From NCBI GenBank assembly GCA_903910585.1, contig CAIWAH010000087.1:1-55364 (forward strand): a DNA stretch of 55,364 bases, in the 5' to 3' direction. Positions within the stretch are counted from its first letter, which is position 1. Each line of letters opens with the position of its first letter. The notes beneath the pieces were generated by a model. That model searched no databases and had not been told where the DNA came from. It was given only the letters and a program-made list of their open reading frames with translations. This DNA comes from an uncultured Verrucomicrobiota bacterium (GTDB lineage: Bacteria; Verrucomicrobiota; Verrucomicrobiia; Limisphaerales; UBA9464). Positions 1-8,544 of this stretch are shown here, one piece after another. The position numbers and the translations under genes were made by a program.

Positions 1-1
1 G

Positions 2-604
2 CTGCTGTTCACCGTCCTGCTGGCCTTGCCGAACTGGCAACTGCTGGCCACCTACAAGCGGCATCTCGCGACCGCGCTGATGGTTTGCGGGATGTTCGGT
101 GGGGCCGGAGTGATGACCTTTCTGGGCTTCTTTACCGACACGTTGCGGCAGGACGGAGTCGTGTTGCGGTTGGTCCGCCGGTTGCCGCGCGGGGAATCAT
201 TTGCCCAAGCCCTCGCCGGCTGCCGTCAACTGGCCCGGCATCCCGGCTTCCTGTGGCGCATGGCCGGTTGGTCGCTGCTCGTGAACATCGCCATCGTCGG
301 CGCATTTGCCGCACTCGCCCGCGGACTGGGAGTGGAGATTCCGACGACCGCGCTGTGGTATCTGGTGCCGGCGATCGTGAGTGTCGCGGCCTTGCCGGTG
401 ACTCCCGCGGGGCTCGGAGTGCGCGAGAACCTTTTTGTCTGGCTGCTCACGGTTCCGGCGCTGGGGGTGAAGCCCGGCGCCGCCCTGTCGCTTTCGCTCT
501 TGGGCTACACGGTGAACCTGCTGTGGAGCGTGATCGGCGGCGTGGTGTATCTGGCCACGCCCGGACGCGAAGAATTGAAGCAGCCTGCGGCGGGCAAGCC
601 CTGA
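2..604 (+). CDS. UPF0104 / LPG-synthase-type integral membrane protein, C-terminal part
   Basis: The frame is open at the left edge, so the N-terminus lies outside the window; 200 codons are present. The visible part is strongly hydrophobic with about four to five membrane segments. It contains the motif LPVTPAGLGVREN (around 395-435), which resembles the G-x-G-x-R-E signature of the UPF0104 / lysylphosphatidylglycerol synthase transmembrane family. Members without the cytoplasmic transferase domain are common next to lipid or glycan genes, and their substrate is usually unknown. The protein ends in a short polar tail (EELKQPAAGKP), so no synthetase domain follows. The family is fairly sure; the function is not established. 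Confidence 0.7.
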   Translation: MLFTVLLALPNWQLLATYKRHLATALMVCGMFGGAGVMTFLGFFTDTLRQDGVVLRLVRRLPRGESFAQALAGCRQLARHPGFLWRMAGWSLLVNIAIVGAFAALARGLGVEIPTTALWYLVPAIVSVAALPVTPAGLGVRENLFVWLLTVPALGVKPGAALSLSLLGYTVNLLWSVIGGVVYLATPGREELKQPAAGKP

Positions 605-611
605 GCGGTGG

Positions 612-1382
612 TCAAACGCCGAAGCGAGTCAGGCCTTCGAGGATGCCTTCGCCGCACTTTTTGGTCGCGAGATAGCCGCCTTCGGCCGTCACCTGCGCCT
701 TCACTTCGGGAAGACCGTTCACCGGCGTGACGAGCCACTCGGCCACGCTGCGGCGCAGCATGGGTAAGTCATTGAGATGATCTCCGGCCGCAAAGGTCTG
801 TCCGGCCGTCAGCCCATGGCGCCGCTGAATCTCCTGAAGCGCGGTGCCCTTGCTGTAACGCCGGTGACTCAGTCGGACATAAACGTCGTTGCGGACCGGG
901 ACCAGTTCACCCACTTCGGCGCAGAAGCTCTCCAGTTCCAACTGGATGGCGTCCATCTGGGCATTGGAGCGGGCAATAGCGCACAGCGGAGACCACAGGT
1001 CCCGGTAGAAGTTGGCGTCGAACTTCCCTTCGAGGGAGTCCATCAGCGCAGTCAGTTCCGCGGCATGCCGCGTGAAGATGTCGGCGTGGTCCCGGGTGCA
1101 GTTCGAGTTCCATGGTTCCAGCGGCTGGTAATGACCGCGGACGTGCTGGTGGATTTCCCGTTCCACGGTGACGACATAGTCCGGTTGCACCCGGCAGTGG
1201 GCGCGTCCAAGGCTCTCCATGAGACTCGACAGGTCGCGTCCGGTATTGATCACCCAGAGAACGCCGCCGGCCTGGAGTTGGGCGAACTTGTCCTGCAGCG
1301 CTTCCGGAATGGCAGCGTGGGCGAAATCCTCATGGATGGTTCCGTCGAAGTCGGTGGAGATCAGGCGAATGTCGGCTGGCAT
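612..1382 (-). CDS. HAD-superfamily (Cof-like, type IIB) phosphatase
   Basis: A 256-aa protein if it starts at the ATG opening MPADIRLISTDFDGT; an upstream in-frame extension to 1622 is Arg/Pro-rich, runs through the neighbouring gene and looks non-coding. HAD motif I is DFDGT with the nucleophilic Asp near residue 11, motif II is the NTGRD stretch, and motif IV is AAGDHLNDLPML near the C-terminus (Mg2+ ligands). The alpha/beta insertion between motifs II and III places it with Cof-type/IIB phosphatases of sugar phosphates or similar small substrates. It is convergent with the membrane protein at 604 and divergent from the propeller gene at 1498. The substrate cannot be told from sequence. 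Confidence 0.78.
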   Translation of the reverse strand: MPADIRLISTDFDGTIHEDFAHAAIPEALQDKFAQLQAGGVLWVINTGRDLSSLMESLGRAHCRVQPDYVVTVEREIHQHVRGHYQPLEPWNSNCTRDHADIFTRHAAELTALMDSLEGKFDANFYRDLWSPLCAIARSNAQMDAIQLELESFCAEVGELVPVRNDVYVRLSHRRYSKGTALQEIQRRHGLTAGQTFAAGDHLNDLPMLRRSVAEWLVTPVNGLPEVKAQVTAEGGYLATKKCGEGILEGLTRFGV

Positions 1383-1497
1383 CGTGCGGGCCAAAGGTGG
1401 CGGACCCGGGGGGCGGTGCCAAGTGCGTCGCCGCGAACGAGAGCTCACCGCAAAACCGTTTGACCGCCTGCCTCGCTCGCCCACCTTTCGCGGCGTC

Positions 1498-2787
1498 ATG
1501 AATCCCCGTCTGTTTGCGTCGCTGACGCTCACCGCTGCATTCGCATCCGCCGCCCTCGCCGGTGACTGGCCGTTTGTCCGCGGACCGCGCGGGGACGGTT
1601 CCTCGCCGGAGAAGATTTCCAAGAAATGGCCGGATCAGGGGCCCAAGGTGCTGTGGAAAGTGAACAGCGACCGCGGCTTCAGCTCGTTTGCCGTCGGGGG
1701 TGGGCAGGCGTTCACGCTCGAATGGCGCGAAGTGGACGGCGCCGGCCAGGAAGTGCTCGTCGCGCGCAATGCCGACACCGGCAAGGAATCGTGGGCCAAA
1801 CCGCTGGGCGTCGTGAAGCTCGACGGTGGCGGTGACGCAGGGACCGGCGACAACAAGGGCGGCGACGGGCCGCGGTCTTCGCCGACCTTCGACGGCGACC
1901 GGGTCTACGTGACGTCGGCCAAGCTGGTGCTGGCCTGTTTCTCCGCCAGGACCGGCGAGGAACTCTGGCGGCACGATCTCATCAAGGAATTCGCCGGCCG
2001 GAACATCCAGTGGCAGAACGCCGCCTCGCCGCTAATTGAAGGTTCCCGCGTGCTCGTTGCGGGCGGCGGCGCCGGGCAATCCCTGCTGGCCTTCAACAAG
2101 ACCGATGGCGCGGTCGCATGGAAGGCCTTCGACGAGACCATGACCCACGCCACGCCGACCGCGGCGACGCTTCACGGCCAACGGCAGGTCATTTTCTTCG
2201 TGAAGTCCGGACTGCTCGCCGTGGATCCGGACAACGGCAAGGAGCTGTGGCGTTACGCGTTTCCGTTCCGCATTTCGACCGCGGCCTCGCCGGTCGTGGC
2301 CGGTGACATCGTCTATTGCTCCGCGGGTTACGGCGTGGGTGCCGGCGCGGTGAAAGTGACCAAGAACGGGGGGCAGTTTGCGGCGACCGAGATTTACCGG
2401 TTCCAAGGCGACAAGCCGCTGGCGAACCACTGGTCCACGCCGGTGCTCCACGAGGGGCACCTCTACGGCATGTTCCAGTTCAAGGAATACGGCAGCGGCC
2501 CGGTCAAATGCGTGGAAGTGGCGACCGGCAAGGTGAAGTGGGAGCAGCCGGGGTTCGGTCCCGGCCATGTCGTGTTGGTGGACGGACACGTTCTTGCGCT
2601 GGGCGATGCCGGGCAGTTGGTCCTGATCAAGGCGACTCCCGACAAGTATCAGGAAGTTGCCCGTGCCGATGTGCTGGACGGCAAGTGCTGGACCACTCCG
2701 GTGGTTTCCGGCGGACGGGTCTATGCGCGGAGCACCAAGGAAGCCGTGTGCCTCGATCTGGCCGCCCAATCTGCCTCCGCGAAGTGA
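1498..2787 (+). CDS. Secreted PQQ-like beta-propeller repeat protein
   Basis: 429 aa. The ATG at 1498 gives a clean signal peptide (MNPRLFASLTLTAAFASAALA, then G-D-W-P). The mature part has repeated propeller blades of the PQQ/BamB type, recognisable as repeated D-x-x-T/N-G-K-E-x-W units such as ADTGKESWAKP, ARTGEELWRHDL, PDNGKELWRYAF and VATGKVKWEQP. The first mature residues WPFVRGPRGDGSSPE match a start seen in planctomycete and verrucomicrobial PQQ-like proteins. It is probably periplasmic. No quinoprotein dehydrogenase catalytic motif was recognised, so it may be a scaffold or BamB-like protein rather than an enzyme. It is convergent with the debranching enzyme. Confidence 0.8.
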   Translation: MNPRLFASLTLTAAFASAALAGDWPFVRGPRGDGSSPEKISKKWPDQGPKVLWKVNSDRGFSSFAVGGGQAFTLEWREVDGAGQEVLVARNADTGKESWAKPLGVVKLDGGGDAGTGDNKGGDGPRSSPTFDGDRVYVTSAKLVLACFSARTGEELWRHDLIKEFAGRNIQWQNAASPLIEGSRVLVAGGGAGQSLLAFNKTDGAVAWKAFDETMTHATPTAATLHGQRQVIFFVKSGLLAVDPDNGKELWRYAFPFRISTAASPVVAGDIVYCSAGYGVGAGAVKVTKNGGQFAATEIYRFQGDKPLANHWSTPVLHEGHLYGMFQFKEYGSGPVKCVEVATGKVKWEQPGFGPGHVVLVDGHVLALGDAGQLVLIKATPDKYQEVARADVLDGKCWTTPVVSGGRVYARSTKEAVCLDLAAQSASAK

Positions 2788-2823
2788 CCGTGAACGTCGT
2801 GGTGAGCGAGTGGCCGAAGTGGC

Positions 2824-5800
2824 CTAACCGCGCTCGTCGGAATGCAGCCATCGCCACACCCGCAGGGCTTCGGTGACGCTCCAAGCCTGGGCATCGCAAC
2901 CGCGTTGGGTGTGTGGGGCGTCTCCATCCACGATCTCTGGCAAATGGCCGGGGCAACCTTCGGTCAGGAGGCGGTCGGTGCTGCCCAAGTAGGCCCGGGC
3001 CGCCGCCCTTGCGCCGGCATCTCCGGGGAAGGCCTTGGCCAAAGCTTCGCAGAACACCGGAAATGTCCACGTCCAGGCGGTTCCGTTGTGGTAGGCCGGT
3101 TTTCTCCGGGTGTCCTCGTCGCCTTCGTATCGCGGCCAGTAGGGATGGTTCGGATCATTCAACAGGCTGCCGTGGTTCCCGTAAACCGGCAGGGGCGGGA
3201 TTACCGGCAGCGGAGCAAGGGAGCGCAGTGCGCCTGGCACGACAAGGTGGCGGGCGGCGGCCAGCACCATCTTCTGCGCACGCTGACCGAAGAGCGGATG
3301 GCGATCGATTCCAAGGCTGACCAGCAGGACGCAATTGCTGCGCAAGGCGTTGCTCGGCGGCGCCGTCCGGGCGGGAGTGTCCCGGCCACCGAGCAGGACG
3401 TCCGCAAACCAGCCGCATTCCTCTAGCCAGAAGTAGCGGTGGAGATTGTCCTCCGTCCTCCGGGCGAGATCCGCCCAGGATTCTCCCCGACCGTCCCATG
3501 GGACCGCTCCCAGGCGGGCCAGTTGCCGGAGCAGCCGGATCCAGAGCGCCTGGATTTCCACGGGATAACCCTCGCGCGGTGAACCGGCCGGGTGGTTGGT
3601 GTCCATCCATGTGAAGTGGCTCGGGCTCCAGACCAGGCCGGAGGCGTGATCGACCCGGATTCCATTGGTCGTGCCGGCCAGGTAGCCCGAGGCGATGGAG
3701 CGGAGGATTTCCAGAACGGTTCTCTGACCATCGACCGTGGAGCGATAAAACGCGTCGGCGTCCGCGGTGGGCAGGGCCGCGGCGAGTTCTTCGCAGACGA
3801 TGCCGAACCAGAGCGGGGCGTCGCTGGTGTCCCGGTTGGAGGCGTCCGTTCCGTGGATGCTGTTGGGCAGCGTGCCGCCCTGCTCAAAGCGCCCGAACGT
3901 CAGCAGCAGATCGCGCACTTCCGCCAGCATGCCGGCACTGAGGAGTCCGCGGGCGGCGATCAGGGAATCGCGTCCCCAGTCGAGGAACCACGGATAGCCG
4001 GCGATGACGGATTTCGTGTCATCGCGCCGGACGACGTAGTCTTGGGCGGAAAGCACCAATGAACGGGTCAGCGGATCCGCTACGGGGCCGACCTCCGCGG
4101 CGCGCTTCACTGCGGTCTCCCGCAGCGCCAACCGATGGCGGACGAAGTCGCGCACGGACTCCGTCGAGGGCGGAGAAAGTTCCGCGGTGACAACCAGATG
4201 GCTGGCCTCACCGGGCGGGAGCTGGATCTCGAACCAGCCCGGACTGAACGCGTCACCGCAACCTTCCTGCCCGCGGCTGGCTTCGACGGGGTGTGGAAGG
4301 TTCAGGCTCCACTCCGGCTGGTGGTGATAGGCGCCCTTTTCGGTCCACACCCGAAGCTGTCGGTCCGCGGCGGGCGCAAACTCAAATCCGTTAAACACCG
4401 GTTGAGTGGAAGGTTCCGGCGCAATTCCGAGGCAGGCCTGGCGGCAATTGGAACTGAAGTGGTAGTCCGCGCTGTCATTGCGCTTGGTTTCCGCGTGAAA
4501 GCTGCGGTCCTCCAGATCCACCCGGACAATCAGGGAAACTTGGGCCTCGGGCGGCAGGGGGCGTCCCAACCGGGCTTCATGCTGTCCGCCGTTGGGCCGG
4601 AGGAACTGGATGGCGACGGTGTTTTGGTCGGGCAGGAGGTCCACGAGCAGGTGCAGTTCCACGCACCGGCCGTCGCCGGCACTGGCCACGAATCGCCAGT
4701 GCCCGGGCGGTCCGGCCTCGAAATCCACGAGGTTCGCCAGATTGAGCGGGGCGATGAAGCCGTCGGCGTTGACCCAGGCCCGAAGCCGTTTGGCGAAAAC
4801 GTGACGGTCCACCGGCACGGTCGGATGCAGATTGGCACCTAGCAGACAGTCGTATTTCGACCGCACCGATCCCAGGTCGATCCGCAGCCGGCTCATGCCT
4901 CCGCGCCCGTTGGTCAACAGAACGACGGCTTCCGGATGGGTTCCGGGAGTGATCGGGGGAAGATCCGGGGACAAACCCAGGTGCCGAATCGTGGCAACAG
5001 TTCGATCCGCGGAACCCCGGAAGGTGTCCACCGACAGCACCGCATCGACGGCGCGTTGATCATTCCGCGGCGGAAAGCTGGCGATGTGGCCGCCGTTTGC
5101 CGCGATGGAGACCACATTTTTCGAGCGCCCTGTGCCCAGCTCCAGGCGGGCGCGGAATGGCTGAGACAGCCGCAGAAGCAGCCAGTGTCCAGGCGGCACC
5201 GGCGTTACCCGGCGTTGATCGGCCAGATCCCACACGACGACTTGGGCGTAGGCATTTTCCTCCCCGAAGGCCCGGGCGAGGACCCGCACCGGATCGGCGT
5301 CCACCTCGTCTGCCATTTGCGGCCATGGCGCGGTGGGGTAACGCGATTCCGGAACGCCGGCAGCCGCATAGGCAGCAAAGGCCCAGTCCGCCCGGGCGCG
5401 GGCCGGAGGATAAGCTTCCGGGGCGAAGGCGTGAGGTTGGCCGATCGCAGCAAAACAATGCACAGCTCCCGGCGCCACGGTGACCTCAAATTCGTCTGGG
5501 CCGGCGGGCGTCGAAACGGCTGGCGAACATTCGGGATTCGCGAGCAGGTCTTTCCCGGGTTGCACCAACCTTGTCCAAAGGTCTGCACTCAGGCGGATCG
5601 ATTGCTCGCGCCCGAGATCGGGATTGGCAAGCACCAGGACGGCATCGGTGCCGACGGCCGCCTCGCGGAGCAGGGCGTAGATTGGAGCGCCGTCGGGACT
5701 CACCCGGGTCAGAGTTGCCCCGTCGAAGAAACACGGATGCGTGCGGAGCAGTCGGTTGAGGTTCGCCAGCTCGGCGACCAGGTTGGGTTCGCTGCCCCAC

Positions 5801-7248
5801 GCGAGACCGCGGGCGCTGTGGACGTTGATCTGCTCAGTGGCCAGCCACTCAACCCCGTTGGTGAACGCGAAGCCACCGTTGGTGCTGGTGAGGGCGCAAA
5901 GGCGATTCCGGTGACGCGACCAAGCTGCGTTCGGGGTGGCGTCCGGCGACAAATTTTCGGGCTGCGTGGCCGCTGCCAGAGATGGCTTGGCGGCCAGACG
6001 CGAGTTGTCGTGGGTCTCGCTGTAGTGGATCAGGGTGCCGGCGGTCAGTGAGGCGCGCTGGGCGTGATCGAGGTAGCCGCTGAGCGCGAGCCCTTCGAAG
6101 TTTTGAAACAGCTCGCTGTAAGCCCATTGCATTCCGCCTTCGGTAAGCAGCGACTCGGTGGCTTCCCAAGAACCGCCTAGCCCTTCGAGCAGGAACACGG
6201 TGTCGGGAAATTCCTGGCGCACCCGGGCGGTGATGAACTGCCACACGTGGGTGGGCACCTTGTAGCCGGCGTCGCACCGGAATGCGTCCACACCCCGGCG
6301 GCACCAGACCAGAAACGCGTCAGCGAGATGCTCCCACAGGGCCGCGTGCCGCTGGTCGAGTTCGACGAGATCCTCCCAGACCACGCCCCATGCGCCGGGG
6401 CTTTCGAATTCGCCATTCGGCTTGCGGACAAACCATTCCGGATGCTGTTCCCAGAGGGTGCTGCCCCAGCCCGTGTGGTTGATGACGAGATCCAGCATCA
6501 GCCGCGCGCCTTTGGCGTGGATGGCGGCGGACAGTTCGCAAAACTGATCCACTCCGGTGGTGCGCTGGTCGAACTCGACCAACGCCGGGTCAATGGCTGT
6601 CAGGTCCTGCAGGGCGTAGGGAGAGCCGAAGCGGCCGAAGCGGGCGAATGTGGTCGGCGTGGGGCTGACCGGCAGCAAGTGCACGATGCGGCAGCCCAGG
6701 GTGTCCACAATGTGCGGCAGTTCGCGGATGACATCCCGCAGGGTTCCGCTCGGCGGAATGACGGCGAAACCGGCCCGGTCCAGTCGGGAGATTTCCGGGT
6801 CCGGCACCGGCGAAACGGTAGTCCGATGGGCTTTGTTCGGTCCGAACATCCGCGGGAAAGCGCAGTAGATGGTATTTCCGGTGCGGGTCCACGCGGGGTG
6901 AATGGAAACGGCCAAGTCAGGGCCATGGGGCCAGTGCTGAAGGTGACCCGGGGCGACCGCATACGCCTTGGCCTTGAAGTAACCGACCTCGCCCAAGGGC
7001 AGTTCGAGCCGGTGGACTCCGCCGCCCACGTCGGTCATGGGCAGATCACGCCAGGAGGCGCCCGCCAGCGGCACGTTTCCAAAACGGGCCCGGACGATCT
7101 CCTCACGCTGCCGCCGCGCACGTCCGAGGTTGGTCCGGAGACGGGCCGTCCACCCAGCTGGAACTCCCTGGAGCTCGATGGCCAACCGGTCGCCGACGTG
7201 GCGCACCAGCCGGGTTGCGGCTGGCGGATTCATCAGAAGTTCGCCCAT
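2824..7248 (-). CDS. Large bifunctional-type glycogen debranching enzyme (GH13 + GDE_C fusion)
   Basis: 1,474 aa from the ATG at 7248 (MGELLMNPP); ATGs at 7326 and 7233 are alternatives. An N-terminal beta-domain of about 150 residues precedes a GH13 alpha-amylase barrel: region I DLVINHTGWG (D253), region II DAFRCDAGYK (probable nucleophile D326), region III FLLEGLGG (probable acid/base E355) and region IV HYSETHDNSRL. A beta-rich middle region follows. The C-terminal (alpha/alpha)6 GDE_C/GH133 domain carries the hallmark DWGRDSLIAARG (D1090) and later NGTAWTW. GH13 regions would transfer glucan stubs and GDE_C would cleave the alpha-1,6 branch, so one chain may do both steps, as in the eukaryotic AGL enzyme. 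It lies 109 bp downstream of aroB in the same direction and may share its transcript. Confidence 0.85.
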   Translation of the reverse strand: MGELLMNPPAATRLVRHVGDRLAIELQGVPAGWTARLRTNLGRARRQREEIVRARFGNVPLAGASWRDLPMTDVGGGVHRLELPLGEVGYFKAKAYAVAPGHLQHWPHGPDLAVSIHPAWTRTGNTIYCAFPRMFGPNKAHRTTVSPVPDPEISRLDRAGFAVIPPSGTLRDVIRELPHIVDTLGCRIVHLLPVSPTPTTFARFGRFGSPYALQDLTAIDPALVEFDQRTTGVDQFCELSAAIHAKGARLMLDLVINHTGWGSTLWEQHPEWFVRKPNGEFESPGAWGVVWEDLVELDQRHAALWEHLADAFLVWCRRGVDAFRCDAGYKVPTHVWQFITARVRQEFPDTVFLLEGLGGSWEATESLLTEGGMQWAYSELFQNFEGLALSGYLDHAQRASLTAGTLIHYSETHDNSRLAAKPSLAAATQPENLSPDATPNAAWSRHRNRLCALTSTNGGFAFTNGVEWLATEQINVHSARGLAWGSEPNLVAELANLNRLLRTHPCFFDGATLTRVSPDGAPIYALLREAAVGTDAVLVLANPDLGREQSIRLSADLWTRLVQPGKDLLANPECSPAVSTPAGPDEFEVTVAPGAVHCFAAIGQPHAFAPEAYPPARARADWAFAAYAAAGVPESRYPTAPWPQMADEVDADPVRVLARAFGEENAYAQVVVWDLADQRRVTPVPPGHWLLLRLSQPFRARLELGTGRSKNVVSIAANGGHIASFPPRNDQRAVDAVLSVDTFRGSADRTVATIRHLGLSPDLPPITPGTHPEAVVLLTNGRGGMSRLRIDLGSVRSKYDCLLGANLHPTVPVDRHVFAKRLRAWVNADGFIAPLNLANLVDFEAGPPGHWRFVASAGDGRCVELHLLVDLLPDQNTVAIQFLRPNGGQHEARLGRPLPPEAQVSLIVRVDLEDRSFHAETKRNDSADYHFSSNCRQACLGIAPEPSTQPVFNGFEFAPAADRQLRVWTEKGAYHHQPEWSLNLPHPVEASRGQEGCGDAFSPGWFEIQLPPGEASHLVVTAELSPPSTESVRDFVRHRLALRETAVKRAAEVGPVADPLTRSLVLSAQDYVVRRDDTKSVIAGYPWFLDWGRDSLIAARGLLSAGMLAEVRDLLLTFGRFEQGGTLPNSIHGTDASNRDTSDAPLWFGIVCEELAAALPTADADAFYRSTVDGQRTVLEILRSIASGYLAGTTNGIRVDHASGLVWSPSHFTWMDTNHPAGSPREGYPVEIQALWIRLLRQLARLGAVPWDGRGESWADLARRTEDNLHRYFWLEECGWFADVLLGGRDTPARTAPPSNALRSNCVLLVSLGIDRHPLFGQRAQKMVLAAARHLVVPGALRSLAPLPVIPPLPVYGNHGSLLNDPNHPYWPRYEGDEDTRRKPAYHNGTAWTWTFPVFCEALAKAFPGDAGARAAARAYLGSTDRLLTEGCPGHLPEIVDGDAPHTQRGCDAQAWSVTEALRVWRWLHSDERG

Positions 7249-7356
7249 GTCTTTTGTGGGCGACAGTCTGTTAAACCCGTCCGCCAAGACGCAAGCGGCC
7301 CGGGCAAAAACCCTGGCCGGACGCATGAAACATTTGGGTGATTCCCAAAGGCCGGC

Positions 7357-8544
7357 TCAGCCGCCCAGCGTGTTCAGGATCGCGGTGATGTCGGCGTCGG
7401 GAACCCGCTGGCCGGTCACGACGTCGCCGATGGCGTTGGCCAAAACGAACTTCAATTCGCCCTGCGCAACCTTCTTGTCGAGCCGCATGGCGTCGAACAG
7501 CGCCTCGCGCTTCTTGGGCGCGAGCTTCACCGAAACCGGCAGGCCGCACCGCTGCAGCAGGTCGCGGATGCGGTCGGCTTCCTTTTCCGGAAAGCCGAGC
7601 ATGCGGGTGGAGAGCCTTGCGGCAGCCACCTGCCCGATGCTGATCGCCTCCCCATGAAGATATTCGTTGTAACCTGAAATCGCCTCCAATCCGTGACCCA
7701 GGGTGTGGCCCCAATTCAGCGTCGCCCGAAGTCCGGTCGTCTCGAATTCGTCGGCCCCGACGACTTCCGCCTTGATCGTGCAGCAGCGGGAGATGATGCC
7801 GGTCAGGGTGTTGGCGTCCCGTTTGAGGATCTTGTCCAGCTCGCGTTCGAGCCGTTTGAAAAGTTCCGCGTCCTTGATGACCCCATACTTCACGATCTCG
7901 GCAAGACCAGCCTTGAACTCCCGCTCCGGCAGCGTGGCCATGGTGTCGAGGTCACAGAGCACGAGTCGCGGTTGGTGAAACGCTCCCACCAAATTTTTTC
8001 CCGCCTTGAGGTTTACCCCCACTTTCCCGCCTACCGACGAATCGACCTGGGCCAGCAGGGTGGTAGGAACCTGGACGTAGGCGATGCCACGGAGGTAGGT
8101 TGCGGCAAGAAATCCGGCCAGATCGCCAACCACGCCGCCGCCCAACGCGATGATGAACGAACGCCGCTCCAGCCGCTTCATAGCGAGCTGGTCGAAACAT
8201 TCGCCCACGAATTTGAGGGATTTTGAGCTTTCGCCGGCCGAAACGGTGACGACGTTCGGCACAAAACCGGCCATCTTCAGGGTCCGGACCAGCGGGTCGG
8301 CGTATTTGGGACCGACATTGGAGTCGGTTACGATGACGCAGCGCTCGCCGAGCTTCAGCCGGCGGCAGTAATCACCGATCTTGGACAGCAGTCCGTTGCC
8401 GACATGGATCGAGTAAGAGCGGTCTCCGAGCGAAACTTGGACCGAGCGAATGGCGGCGACGCTATCAGGCGTTCCCGGGCAGGGAAAGCCCTCTCCGAAT
8501 TCAAGCGTCCTCTGCCATCCGTTCGCGGGAAGCCAGCCGGTCAC
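7357..8544 (-). CDS. aroB: 3-dehydroquinate synthase
   Basis: 395 aa from a GTG at 8544. It converts DAHP to 3-dehydroquinate in the shikimate pathway, using NAD and a divalent metal. Diagnostic stretches are IIALGGGVVGDLAGF and QVPTTLLAQVDSSVGGK (NAD/substrate binding), metal ligands in GLAEIVKYGVI and LNWGHTLGHGLEA, and HGEAISIG. Homology proper begins at about residue 33 (RSVQVSLGDRSYSI). No other ATG, GTG or TTG lies between the GTG and that point, so either the first 30 residues are real or translation starts at the ATT at 8451. The GTG start makes the gene overlap the 3' end of the sigma factor gene by 44 bp in another frame, suggesting coupled translation. Confidence 0.93.
   Translation of the reverse strand: MTGWLPANGWQRTLEFGEGFPCPGTPDSVAAIRSVQVSLGDRSYSIHVGNGLLSKIGDYCRRLKLGERCVIVTDSNVGPKYADPLVRTLKMAGFVPNVVTVSAGESSKSLKFVGECFDQLAMKRLERRSFIIALGGGVVGDLAGFLAATYLRGIAYVQVPTTLLAQVDSSVGGKVGVNLKAGKNLVGAFHQPRLVLCDLDTMATLPEREFKAGLAEIVKYGVIKDAELFKRLERELDKILKRDANTLTGIISRCCTIKAEVVGADEFETTGLRATLNWGHTLGHGLEAISGYNEYLHGEAISIGQVAAARLSTRMLGFPEKEADRIRDLLQRCGLPVSVKLAPKKREALFDAMRLDKKVAQGELKFVLANAIGDVVTGQRVPDADITAILNTLGG

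Noticed and set aside
7333..7349. TTTGGG...CCCAAA hairpin between aroB and the debranching enzyme as a terminator
   Set aside because: Six-bp stem, no T-run on the minus strand and same-direction genes on both sides.
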